Of a DNA stretch of 8,828 nt, positions 1 to 6,873 are shown piece after piece. The notes beneath the pieces are model-generated. The model was not told the DNA's origin. It worked only from the letters and a program-made list of their open reading frames with translations, and did not search any database. Source of the stretch: JAIBBG01 sp043748015 (GTDB lineage: Bacteria; Bacteroidota; Bacteroidia; Flavobacteriales_D; Sanyastnellaceae); the NCBI GenBank assembly GCA_043748015.1, contig JAYTOA010000073.1, forward strand, positions 1 to 8,828. The letters are read 5' to 3'. Positions within the stretch are counted from its first letter, which is position 1, and every line of letters starts with the position of its first letter. The position numbers and the translations under genes are program-made.

Positions 1-1421
1 TTTAGTCTCTCTTTTAGTGCGGCATTGTCTTTCAGCACGCGCACTTGTTTGCACTTGCTATTATATAAGGTGATGTCCGGTGGCGTATTCGCATCGCTAT
101 GATTGATGATATAATATTTAAAGCCTTTGCTGAAATCCGCATTGTTGGTGCCCGATTGCGTGCTCAATACGGCTGGCTTTGCTCCTTTTTTCTTAAAACT
201 AACAGAGTAAACCTGTTTGTCCATAGGACTGATCTCGCTACTGCTGTAATACGCTGTCATCGTCGATTCATCGATTCCGTAAAAGTCAATTACATCCCAC
301 TTCCCACTGGTAATTTGTGTTTGAATGCTTCCTTCTGCATTGAACAAATAAAGGTGGTTGTTCTCATCTCGTTCACTTAACCATACAAAACTGCCGTCTT
401 TCAAAAATGTAAGTGCATCTGAAATGTCTATATAGGAGTTGGCGGTTTCGGTGAAAATGATTTTTGTCTCAATGGCAAACGGTACAGCTTGTGTCATGTT
501 GGTCATCAGAAATTCCAGTTTGTTCTGATGGCGATTCATGCGCATAACACAGAGTTTATCATTGTTTTGTGTCCATTTGATGCGTGGGATGTACTGGTCT
601 CTTTCTGATCCTGTATTCACCGGTTTCGCTGCGCCTGTCGTCATATCCCAGACGTAAACATTTACCACACTGTTCGCTTCGCCTGCTTTTGGATATTTGA
701 ATTCGTATTGCGTTGGATAAAGTTCTCCGAACATGTCCATTGAAAATTCTTTCACAGCGCTTTCATCAAATCTGTAGTAAGCAATTCTATTTCCCGCCGG
801 ACTCCATTCAAATCCTTTTGCTATTGCAAACTCCTCTTCATAAACCCAATCTGTACTTCCGTTGATAATCTTGTTGATTTCCCCGTCAGTTGTAACTTGG
901 GTTTCTTTTTTATCTGCAACATTCATTACGAAAATATTGTTGTCACGAACGAACGCAATGTGTTTTCCATCAGGAGAAAATTCAGCTAGCATTTGTTTTC
1001 CTTTCTTGAAATCAGAAACAGGAGTTGTTCTCCGTGCTTCAATATGATAGACATAATAGTTCGCAGAAAAACTATGTCGATAGATGCTCTCTGTTTCGGT
1101 TTGAATGAGCAATTGCGTTTCATCCTGACTGAATTCATAACCTTCAATGGCTTTGGTAACATCTCCGAAAATATCTTTTGATGTTGCAATTACTCCAACT
1201 TCCTGTCCAGTGACATAGCTGTATTTCACCAGTCTCGTTCCAAATGCGTCGCTCTGTTCTGTGCTTGTGTAATGCAATCCATCATTCATGCTACTCAAAC
1301 CTGAAACAGATTCGCTGCTGAACTCAGGACCGGACCAGATGAGTTGATTCGTAATGGCGGTTTGTGCAATTAGTACTGTGTGGTAGATAAAGAAAAAGGA
1401 AAACGCAATTTGTCTGAACAT
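1..1421 (-). CDS. S9 family peptidase (DPP-IV type), N-terminal part, cut by window edge
   Basis: This is a secreted dipeptidyl-peptidase of the S9B (DPP-IV) type, which removes N-terminal dipeptides from peptides, most likely in the periplasm. The frame is open from the ATG at 1421 to the left edge, giving 473 residues and no stop. Residues 1-20 form a signal peptide ending in LIAQ. The rest reads as the DPP-IV beta-propeller, with blade-like segments such as EFSPDGKHIAFVRDNNIFVMN. The motif DWVYEEEF at residues 191-198 matches the DPP-IV double-glutamate motif that binds the substrate's free amino group. The alpha/beta-hydrolase domain with the catalytic Ser-Asp-His lies outside the window, so activity cannot be judged. 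DPP-IV homologues are about 700-740 residues, so roughly one third is missing. A promoter-like box lies 26 nt upstream. I am confident of the family and less so of the exact specificity. Confidence 0.93.
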   Translation of the reverse strand, partial: MFRQIAFSFFFIYHTVLIAQTAITNQLIWSGPEFSSESVSGLSSMNDGLHYTSTEQSDAFGTRLVKYSYVTGQEVGVIATSKDIFGDVTKAIEGYEFSQDETQLLIQTETESIYRHSFSANYYVYHIEARRTTPVSDFKKGKQMLAEFSPDGKHIAFVRDNNIFVMNVADKKETQVTTDGEINKIINGSTDWVYEEEFAIAKGFEWSPAGNRIAYYRFDESAVKEFSMDMFGELYPTQYEFKYPKAGEANSVVNVYVWDMTTGAAKPVNTGSERDQYIPRIKWTQNNDKLCVMRMNRHQNKLEFLMTNMTQAVPFAIETKIIFTETANSYIDISDALTFLKDGSFVWLSERDENNHLYLFNAEGSIQTQITSGKWDVIDFYGIDESTMTAYYSSSEISPMDKQVYSVSFKKKGAKPAVLSTQSGTNNADFSKGFKYYIINHSDANTPPDITLYNSKCKQVRVLKDNAALKERL

Positions 1422-1447
1422 GATCAACTTTTTTTGTGAATTTTGTG

Positions 1448-1455
1448 CGAAGTTA
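1448..1455 (-). promoter_or_regulatory. Putative -7 promoter box (TAACTTCG) of the S9 peptidase gene
   Basis: On the minus strand TAACTTCG is followed by CACA and lies 26 nt before the ATG at 1421. It differs from the Bacteroidota -7 consensus TAnnTTTG at one base. It shares the string CTTCGCAC with the box in front of moaC. I see no clear TTG at the -33 position; a tandem heptamer occupies that area instead. Confidence 0.4.
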
Positions 1456-1472
1456 ATTGACCATGATACAGT

Positions 1473-1486
1473 CCGTTGACCGTTGA
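1473..1486. repeat. Tandem 7-bp repeat (CCGTTGA twice) upstream of the S9 peptidase box
   Basis: Two perfect adjacent copies of CCGTTGA (plus strand) lie between the HEAT gene stop and the S9 peptidase start. The near edge is 17 bp from the putative -7 box, so the repeat covers the place expected for the -33 element. It could be a direct-repeat binding site for an activator. Two 7-bp copies could also arise by chance, so this is only a candidate. Confidence 0.3.
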
Positions 1487-1503
1487 TGGAAATATTCGCT
1501 TGT

Positions 1504-2226
1504 TCAGGTTCGCTTGAAGTTGGAGTCGATAATCGCCGTGGCTTCTTCTTGTGTGTAATGGGAAAAATTGCGATAGCGGTAATGGACGTCAATTATTTCA
1601 GTTATCGCTTCGTCAACGAGGATAGCGTTTTTCCATTTTTTTAAATCTGTTATTACAGTTTCCAGGCAGTTTTTCTTGTACGCAATTTGCCCGAGAACGT
1701 GAATCAAGGTTTTTCTGACTCGTGCCGTAGTATCGTTTTCCAGCTCGCGAAGCAATGGCAGTATATCTTCTGGATGTTTCCGACCGCGCAATTCGATACC
1801 ATGACAAATCTCGCGTCTTACTTCTTTGTCAGGATGATGCAGATATTTTAATGCCCAGTTAAGTACTGGCCCGGGATTTACTTCTGACATTTTTTTTACG
1901 GAACCTATCACAGCATTTCGTACAGTATGATGACTGTCAAAAAGAGCGATGTTGAAGAATTGTTCTACAATTGCGAAATTCGTTTTACCAATCTCACCGG
2001 CAGCATTAATCGAAGTTTGTCTGACGCGATATCCTTCATCATTTGCAAGATCTATTAATGTTGCAATGATTTTTTCTCTTAGCAGATTTCTTGAAAGGTA
2101 TATTCTGCCGGTTACGAGATATGCACTTTTGCGGATATACGTGTCCTCATTCGAGTAAAACACTTTAACGTTTTGTATATCATGAACCTCCAACGCGCAT
2201 TCAATATCCTTGTGAATGTTCTTCAC
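1504..2226 (-). CDS. HEAT-repeat protein (start uncertain)
   Basis: This is a 240-residue all-helical protein with five HEAT-like repeats. The arginine-bearing second helices start near residues 28 (DTYIRKSA), 65 (GYRVRQTS), 99 (HHTVRNAV), 133 (DKEVRREI) and 167 (TARVRKTL), a period of 34-37 residues. HEAT proteins act as scaffolds. Some bacterial members (AlkC/AlkD) bind alkylated DNA, but I see no motif that proves a DNA-repair role. There is no signal peptide, so it is probably cytoplasmic. It follows the outer-membrane gene by 62 nt and may be cotranscribed with it. The start used here is GTG at 2226. The frame stays open and protein-like upstream (residues SERVAFVKN cross the GTG) with no ATG, GTG or TTG nearby, so the real start may be a rarer codon such as the CTG at 2268. 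Confidence 0.82.
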   Translation of the reverse strand: MKNIHKDIECALEVHDIQNVKVFYSNEDTYIRKSAYLVTGRIYLSRNLLREKIIATLIDLANDEGYRVRQTSINAAGEIGKTNFAIVEQFFNIALFDSHHTVRNAVIGSVKKMSEVNPGPVLNWALKYLHHPDKEVRREICHGIELRGRKHPEDILPLLRELENDTTARVRKTLIHVLGQIAYKKNCLETVITDLKKWKNAILVDEAITEIIDVHYRYRNFSHYTQEEATAIIDSNFKRT

Positions 2227-2249
2227 AAAGGCGACACGCTCCGATTTGC

Positions 2250-2259
2250 TACGATCGTA
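2250..2259. repeat. 10-bp perfect palindrome TACGATCGTA
   Basis: TACGATCGTA is identical to its reverse complement. It lies in the spacer between the outer-membrane gene and the GTG start of the HEAT gene. It has no loop and no T-tract, so it is not an intrinsic terminator. It may be a small protein-binding site, part of the HEAT coding sequence if that gene starts further upstream, or chance. Confidence 0.3.
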
Positions 2260-2288
2260 AAATTTCAGATTGAGTAGATGAGAAAATA

Positions 2289-2792
2289 CTATAGCTTGAA
2301 TGTCAACCCGATTTTTCCACCGCTGAAGGCGTTTCCACCTCCAAGTTCTAAATTGAGTGCAGTTTTGTCGTTGAAGTAGTATCGACCTCCAAGCTGAGCG
2401 CCAATACCAAGTCCTGAACTTTGTGATCCCGGGTAATCACCAGCTGTACTCCAAACGTAAAAACCAAGGTTTAAACCTGCATAAACGTCCCATTGTGTGG
2501 GAATATCAGTTATGCCATTGAAGTGATAGTTGGCATTGCCGGAGAATCCTATGATGTTGCTGGAGTATTTCCTGCCGAAATATCGTTGACTGTAATTCCT
2601 GTATGAAAACTCGAAACCGGCGGAAATGTCGGTATCAATTCCGAAATCCATACCTACATAAATGGGTATGCCCCACGTTGACAATCCTACACCTGCATTG
2701 AGCTGTTTTCCTTTTTCCGGCAAGGCGTATTGTGATTGCATTGTCATTCCACTCAATAAGAGGATCGAGAAAATGATGATGAGCTTTTTCAT
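2289..2792 (-). CDS. Small outer-membrane beta-barrel protein
   Basis: This 167-residue protein starts at ATG 2792 with a typical signal peptide (MKKLIIIFSILLLSGMTMQSQ), cleaved near the SQ junction. The mature part alternates polar and aromatic or hydrophobic residues in about eight short strands, for example GAQLGGRYYFNDKTALNLEL, and ends in a hydrophobic strand, IGLTFKL. This fits an eight-stranded OmpX/OmpW-like barrel in the outer membrane. The substrate or role is unknown. The reading frame reaches back to a TTG at 2813, but that TTG is the end of a promoter-like box, GAAATTTG at 2811-2818, so the ATG is preferred. It is divergent from moaC across about 165 bp. Confidence 0.85.
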   Translation of the reverse strand: MKKLIIIFSILLLSGMTMQSQYALPEKGKQLNAGVGLSTWGIPIYVGMDFGIDTDISAGFEFSYRNYSQRYFGRKYSSNIIGFSGNANYHFNGITDIPTQWDVYAGLNLGFYVWSTAGDYPGSQSSGLGIGAQLGGRYYFNDKTALNLELGGGNAFSGGKIGLTFKL

Positions 2793-2810
2793 TGTTGTGT
2801 TTTTCGTATG

Positions 2811-2818
2811 CAAATTTC
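2811..2818 (-). promoter_or_regulatory. Putative -7 promoter box (GAAATTTG) of the outer-membrane gene
   Basis: GAAATTTGC on the minus strand lies 18 nt before ATG 2792. It matches TAnnTTTG except for the first base. The identical GAAATTTGC string precedes the YkgJ-type gene at 8018-8025. No convincing -33 TTG is visible. Confidence 0.35.
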
Positions 2819-2946
2819 TGCGAGAATACCCCGCGATGTACAGAAATATTTATAAAAAAGTAACGAGGCATTGTTCAGTGTTTTTTGTGTGAATATTCTA
2901 AACACCTTATTTTATTAGAATGCACTTCAATGTCATTTAGCTTCAA

Positions 2947-2954
2947 TATCTTCG
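2947..2954 (+). promoter_or_regulatory. Putative -7 promoter box (TATCTTCG) of the moaC operon
   Basis: TATCTTCG followed by CACT ends only 4 nt before the moaC ATG. It differs from the Bacteroidota consensus TAnnTTTG at one base. If the transcript starts about 5 nt downstream of the box, the mRNA would be leaderless or nearly so. A 7-bp direct repeat, CTTCAAT, occurs at 2925-2931 and 2941-2947, the second copy running into the box. Confidence 0.45.
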
Positions 2955-2958
2955 CACT

Positions 2959-3435
2959 ATGTCTGAAATTACGCATATCAATTCTCAAGGAAACGCGAGT
3001 ATGGTCAATGTCGCTGGTAAGTCAAACACGCATCGCAAGGCGATTGCTGAAGCGCTTATTACATTGCCTGAAATTGTTCTTGAGAAATTAATCAATAGAG
3101 AATTGCACTTGCCTAAAGGTCCCGTTTTTCAGACCGCTATCATTGCCGGTATTATGGCTGCGAAGAAAACGGGTGATCTTATCCCGCTTTGTCATCCACT
3201 GGGTTTGGACAATGTTCAAGTGGAAATTAATATGTCAGGAAATGTGGTAAAGGTTCGCTGCACTGCAGAACTTACAGCAAAGACGGGTGTTGAGATGGAA
3301 GCATTGACTGGTGCAAGCGTTGCTGCTCTCACCATTTATGATATGTGTAAAGCATTGTCGCATGATATCATCATCAGTGAAATTAGATTGATGGAAAAGA
3401 CGGGAGGGAAGAATGACTTCAAAAGAGCATCATAA
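2959..3435 (+). CDS. moaC: MoaC, cyclic pyranopterin monophosphate synthase
   Basis: MoaC converts 3',8-cyclo-7,8-dihydroguanosine triphosphate, the MoaA product, into cyclic pyranopterin monophosphate, an early step of molybdenum cofactor synthesis in the cytoplasm. The protein has 158 residues, the usual length. Diagnostic segments are DLIPLCHPLGLDNV (73-86), KTGVEMEALTGASVAALT (108-125) and IYDMCKAL (126-133), ending in EKTGGKNDF. The residues corresponding to E. coli active-site K51, H77, E112, E114, D128 and K131 are present as K53, H79, E112, E114, D128 and K131, so it should be active. It is the first gene of a plus-strand unit and overlaps the next gene by 23 nt. MoaA, MoaE, MoaD and MoeA are not in this window. 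Confidence 0.97.
   Translation: MSEITHINSQGNASMVNVAGKSNTHRKAIAEALITLPEIVLEKLINRELHLPKGPVFQTAIIAGIMAAKKTGDLIPLCHPLGLDNVQVEINMSGNVVKVRCTAELTAKTGVEMEALTGASVAALTIYDMCKALSHDIIISEIRLMEKTGGKNDFKRAS
3402..3407 (+). promoter_or_regulatory. Possible Shine-Dalgarno site for mobA inside moaC
   Basis: GGGAGG lies 5 nt before the ATG at 3413. It also encodes part of the conserved TGGKN end of MoaC, so the match may come from protein constraint. It does support 3413 as the mobA start and translation coupled to moaC. Confidence 0.4.
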
Positions 3436-4540
3436 AAAACACGGTGACCTTACTAAGGTAATTTCCGGAAAATTTGGTGTGAACGAATGTGCCATTTACG
3501 GAACATCTTGCGATGATATTGCGGGTTTCGTGGAGAAGGTTCGAACCTTTTTTCCTGACGCAGATATTGCTTTTATTGATGCTGATCATCAATCTGATGG
3601 AAATACTTTTCAAGGAACGCATTGGCAAGATAAAATGCGAAGTGTGGAATTGAATGTTGTGATTCCCGATAATGACTTTCAAAAGAGATTTGCTTTAAAA
3701 AAGGCTGATTTAATTTTAGTGAATGGCAATCATTTCTCCGCAAGTCGTCAAATCATTATTTGTAATAAAGAGAAGGGAAATTCACTTCGTAAACGTGCTG
3801 AAGAATTGACGAATGTCGTTGCAATTATTTCAACGGAAAGCGACGGCAGTATTCCTGATTTTGTCTTTGAGATTCTTCCCAATGCAAAGACTATTACAAA
3901 AGTGAATGCGAACGACACCGATGCATTGAAGAATTTTCTCACATCAGCATTTATGCAGCCTGCTCCTCTGAAAGCGCTTATCATGGCTGGTGGTCGAAGC
4001 ATTCGCATGGGAAAGGATAAAACGCGAATCGTATATCATTCCGAGGAGCAGTTTTTACATGTCAAGCATATGCTCGATAGACTTGGAATTGCTTCTTTCA
4101 TTTCATGTCGCAAGGATCAGAGTGAGTATTTTGTTGAGCATGAATGCGAAGTGATTGTCGACAGAATATCTGACATGGGTCCGCTGGGAGGAATTCTTTC
4201 GGCTTTCATGTTTGATCCTGCTTCTGCATGGTTAGTTCTCGCCTGCGACCTTCCTCTACTCGATTCTGAAGTGATCAATGAATTAATTCGCAATCGAAAT
4301 CCTTTTGCTGTGGCAACTTCATTCGTTAGTCCTCATGATCGTTTTCCTGAACCACTCATCGCTATATGGGAACCAAAATCATATCAGGAAGCATTGAAAT
4401 TTATCGGCGAAGGCTACAGCTGCCCGAGGAAAGTGCTTATCAATTCCTCAGCGCATGTCATTAAATCTCAATGGCCGGAGAAGCTGGCAAATGTGAATAC
4501 AATCGATGACATCGAAGAGGTGCTGGGTCACATCAAGTGA
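3413..4540 (+). CDS. mobA: MobA-type nucleotidyltransferase with a MobB-like N-terminal domain
   Basis: Residues 186-375 form a MobA domain, which transfers GMP from GTP to molybdopterin to make molybdopterin guanine dinucleotide. Visible motifs are the nucleotide-binding AGGRSIRMGKDK (192-203), DR plus MGPLGG (250-260), the probable metal-binding Asp in ACDLP (D279), FPEPLIAIWEP (311-321) and GYSCPRKVLIN (334-344). Residues 1-180 form a separate domain. Its layout (IYGTSCDDIAGFVEKV at 28-43, FIDADH at 54-59, ADLILVNGNHF at 98-108) recalls MobB, but the P-loop lysine is missing, so GTP hydrolysis there is unlikely. From memory, similar two-domain proteins occur in other Bacteroidota. E. coli MobA is about 190 residues, half this length. 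The gene overlaps moaC by 23 nt and the next gene by 4 nt. The MobA call is strong; the N-domain assignment is inference. Confidence 0.9.
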   Translation: MTSKEHHKKHGDLTKVISGKFGVNECAIYGTSCDDIAGFVEKVRTFFPDADIAFIDADHQSDGNTFQGTHWQDKMRSVELNVVIPDNDFQKRFALKKADLILVNGNHFSASRQIIICNKEKGNSLRKRAEELTNVVAIISTESDGSIPDFVFEILPNAKTITKVNANDTDALKNFLTSAFMQPAPLKALIMAGGRSIRMGKDKTRIVYHSEEQFLHVKHMLDRLGIASFISCRKDQSEYFVEHECEVIVDRISDMGPLGGILSAFMFDPASAWLVLACDLPLLDSEVINELIRNRNPFAVATSFVSPHDRFPEPLIAIWEPKSYQEALKFIGEGYSCPRKVLINSSAHVIKSQWPEKLANVNTIDDIEEVLGHIK

Positions 4541-5562
4541 AGAATGCTGCTTCTACATATCATGGAATTTTTGTATGGAGAATATCGACTTTCCTGAGGA
4601 TTTCTGTTTTTCTCTTGATCGTTATTTCGATATCTGCGTGCCGAAAGGAAAAGGAAATGCTCGCGCCTTTGGCTGTCTATAATACGGGCTATGCTTTTCG
4701 CATCAACGATGTTTTTGTGATGAACGATTCCACATGGATTGCTTGTGGAGGTATCCGCGGGAATGAAGGAATAATTCTGAAGACAATGGATAGTGGTAAC
4801 TCTTGGTCTCGGTATGAGTCAGAATTTTCTAAAAGCATCTATTCCTTGAAATTTTTGAATGATCAAATCGGTTTGGCAGGTGGTGATTATTTGCATCTTT
4901 GGAAAACTACGGATGGCGGAAATACCTGGGCTTACAATTGGCTTGCTGATCAGGTTCCTTTTAACGAAGAGGATCGTCCTGCAATTCAAGATATTGAATT
5001 CAAAAGTGATAGCAGTTGGTTTTTTTGTGGTGGCGAAAATTTTGGCGAGGGTGTCATCTACGAGTCTCGCGATGCTGGAAATGATTGGGATTTTGTTTTC
5101 AGGCAGAATGAATTTCGCGCAATGATCTTATTAGGTGAGAACGAAATTGTAACGGGCGGGCATGGAGTTGTGCTTGTCGCCAATAACCACATCGATAGTC
5201 TTTCCGTAGCTGATTTTCGCAATGATTTCATTACCGGTTTGACAAAAACGGGTAGTGATGATTGCATTGCTGTTACATTGAATGGCGCTATCTTGAAGGG
5301 AACGAATTCGGGATCAAATTGGACGCAACTTGCTCAAGGAAACAATGCGTTTAAGTCGCGTATCAACTGGAGTGATGTGGACTCTTTTGAGAAGCACCTT
5401 GTAGCGGTGGGTAATGAAGGTGTTGTTGCAGAAAGTGTTGATGGCGGGGCGAACTGGCAATACTTTGAAGTAATCAACACACCGGAACTCATCGCTGTTT
5501 CTGTTGTCGAAAAATTTGTAATCGCCACAACAGGTGATGGAAAAATCATAAGACTTTTTTAG
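4537..5562 (+). CDS. Lipoprotein with Asp-box (BNR / Ycf48-like) beta-propeller
   Basis: This is a 341-residue exported lipoprotein. A hydrophobic segment (20-34) ends in the lipobox ISAC with Cys35, followed by charged residues, so it should be lipid-anchored in the envelope. Five Asp-box motifs mark propeller blades: TMDSGNSW (83-90), TTDGGNTW (124-131), SRDAGNDW (177-184), the degenerate GTNSGSNW (255-262) and SVDGGANW (300-307). The fold resembles sialidase/BNR proteins and the photosystem II assembly factor Ycf48, but no sialidase catalytic residues are recognisable, so no enzyme activity is claimed. The GTG start at 4537 overlaps the mobA stop (GTGA); no other start lies before the signal sequence. 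This coupling suggests production together with the molybdenum cofactor enzymes. The partner is unknown. Confidence 0.85.
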   Translation: MKNAASTYHGIFVWRISTFLRISVFLLIVISISACRKEKEMLAPLAVYNTGYAFRINDVFVMNDSTWIACGGIRGNEGIILKTMDSGNSWSRYESEFSKSIYSLKFLNDQIGLAGGDYLHLWKTTDGGNTWAYNWLADQVPFNEEDRPAIQDIEFKSDSSWFFCGGENFGEGVIYESRDAGNDWDFVFRQNEFRAMILLGENEIVTGGHGVVLVANNHIDSLSVADFRNDFITGLTKTGSDDCIAVTLNGAILKGTNSGSNWTQLAQGNNAFKSRINWSDVDSFEKHLVAVGNEGVVAESVDGGANWQYFEVINTPELIAVSVVEKFVIATTGDGKIIRLF

Positions 5563-5580
5563 CTGCTGATTGAAGCCGGA

Positions 5581-6213
5581 TTATTGATAGGTATAGTTGT
5601 AGCAGAACGCCGAATCGCTGATACCATTTTTGTATGTCTGGTGAATAATCAAGAGTCCCTTGGTGTCATAAATGTGTGTCGGCGAATTTTCTCTCGATTC
5701 AATCTGATCTGAATAATTTTTGTGACTCAATGCCTTGGTTGCGCCTCCTGTCATGTACCATTGATCACTTCGAACCATTTTCCCGTCGGAGCCATAGGTA
5801 AATGTCTCTTTGCACCAGAAGTTGGCAATCGTCTCAGGCATTTCTCTTTGAATCAATCTTCCCTTCTCATTAAAGGTGAGTATCATTTCGATTTCCTGCC
5901 AGTTGTTGAATACGAGGCTCAATGTATTTCTTGTTATGTTGCCTTTTTCGTCGTATTCATATCTATAAACCGCCATCTCCTTTCCTTTGGAATAATACTC
6001 GGTGAATTTCATTAGACGTCCGTTCTGATTGTATTCCTCATACGAACGGTGAATAGAGTCAACTGCCAGATTCTCTTTGTACTTGATTTCATAGCAATCC
6101 CTCGTGGCGACTTTATGCTTTTTGAATTGAAGCGCATGATCCAACAGTTTGATGTCCTGCGACATCATTGTAATTGAACCAAATAAAAAGAGAAGCAGGT
6201 ATAAATTCTTCAC
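5581..6213 (-). CDS. Secreted hypothetical protein with YD/RHS-like short repeats
   Basis: I do not recognise a named family. From the GTG at 6213 the protein has 210 residues and begins with a signal peptide (KNLYLLLFLFGSITMMSQ), cleaved near residue 19. The mature part contains about five short strand-turn-strand units around a Gly: YNQNGRLMKF (61-70), YDEKGNITRN (87-96), FNEKGRLIQR (114-123), YGSDGKMVRS (140-149) and YDTKGLLIIH (182-191). These resemble the YD/RHS or MORN-like repeats found in many secreted Bacteroidota proteins. It is probably periplasmic or surface-exposed, with no assignable function. A TTG at 6222 in the same frame is a possible alternative start, adding three residues. 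It converges with the lipoprotein gene, 18 nt away, and diverges from the DUF1684 gene. Confidence 0.75.
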   Translation of the reverse strand: MKNLYLLLFLFGSITMMSQDIKLLDHALQFKKHKVATRDCYEIKYKENLAVDSIHRSYEEYNQNGRLMKFTEYYSKGKEMAVYRYEYDEKGNITRNTLSLVFNNWQEIEMILTFNEKGRLIQREMPETIANFWCKETFTYGSDGKMVRSDQWYMTGGATKALSHKNYSDQIESRENSPTHIYDTKGLLIIHQTYKNGISDSAFCYNYTYQ

Positions 6214-6258
6214 GCTATGCAATAGTTTTGACTCCGCTTTTACTGTGAAGCAGACAAA

Positions 6259-6873
6259 ATGGTTATGATTTTAAGATTGATTTTTGTTCTTGTTGTATTG
6301 AATTTGCTCGATCCACAACGTGTTGCCGGGCAAACATACTTTGAAAACGTTCAGAAATACCGTGATGATACAAATGCAGAGTTTGGTGATTCTTTGAAAT
6401 CTATCCTGCCTCCTGAAGAACGTGCACATTTTGTTGGTCTGGATTATTTCCCAATCGATCAGGCATACAGAGTGAAGGCCAAATTCAAACCAATTAAGAA
6501 TGGAAAAGTCGTGGTGATGAAGACTTCGGGTACACGCACTCCTTCCTACAAACCTTATGGGGTGCTTAGCTTTAAATTGGGTAAAGCAAAGTGCAAACTG
6601 ACGTTATATCAAATGGCCGATCCTGCCAGGCCTCAATACGCGAATCATCTCTTATTGGCTTTCACGGATAAAACAAATGGATTTACAACTTACGGTGGTG
6701 GCCGCTATATTGAGTACACAACTGCTGACATCACCAGTGAAATGTTTATCGATTTCAACTATTGCTTCAATCCATATTGCGCATACACAGATGGATACAA
6801 TTGTGTAATTCCTCCGGCCGAGAATGCATTAAAGATTGAGATCAATGCCGGCGTGAAAAAGTACCATGATTAA
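6259..6873 (+). CDS. Secreted DUF1684 family protein
   Basis: This 204-residue protein has a signal peptide (residues 1-24, ending RVAG before QTYF) and then a complete DUF1684 domain. Characteristic segments are LDYFPIDQAYRV (61-72), PYGVLSFKL (99-107), FTDKTNGFTTYGGGRY (135-150), DFNYCFNPYCAYT (165-177) and CVIPPAENAL (182-191), followed by GVKKY. The biochemical role of DUF1684 is not established. The conserved Asn-Pro-x-Cys-Ala-Tyr and Pro-Pro-x-Glu-Asn blocks suggest a binding or catalytic pocket. The ATG at 6259 is followed by a second in-frame ATG at 6265, either of which leaves the signal peptide intact. The gene diverges from the YD-repeat gene, and its stop codon overlaps that of the SRPBCC gene on the other strand. 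Confidence 0.9.
   Translation: MVMILRLIFVLVVLNLLDPQRVAGQTYFENVQKYRDDTNAEFGDSLKSILPPEERAHFVGLDYFPIDQAYRVKAKFKPIKNGKVVVMKTSGTRTPSYKPYGVLSFKLGKAKCKLTLYQMADPARPQYANHLLLAFTDKTNGFTTYGGGRYIEYTTADITSEMFIDFNYCFNPYCAYTDGYNCVIPPAENALKIEINAGVKKYHD

Noticed and set aside
99..1189. Short open frames on both strands within the left 1.2 kb
   Set aside because: They lie in other frames of the continuous S9 peptidase gene, have no recognisable domains, and the peptidase reading is clearly coding.
2793..2813. TTG start for the outer-membrane protein
   Set aside because: It would place seven polar residues before a complete signal peptide, and the TTG is part of a promoter-like box. ATG 2792 is preferred.
4783..5460. 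DNA-level repeats in the lipoprotein gene
   Set aside because: The repetition is in the protein (Asp-box motifs); the codons differ between copies, so it is an old domain repeat and not a DNA repeat.
5563..5580. Bidirectional terminator between the convergent lipoprotein and YD-repeat genes
   Set aside because: The 18-nt gap and flanking bases show no stem-loop with a T-tract on either strand.
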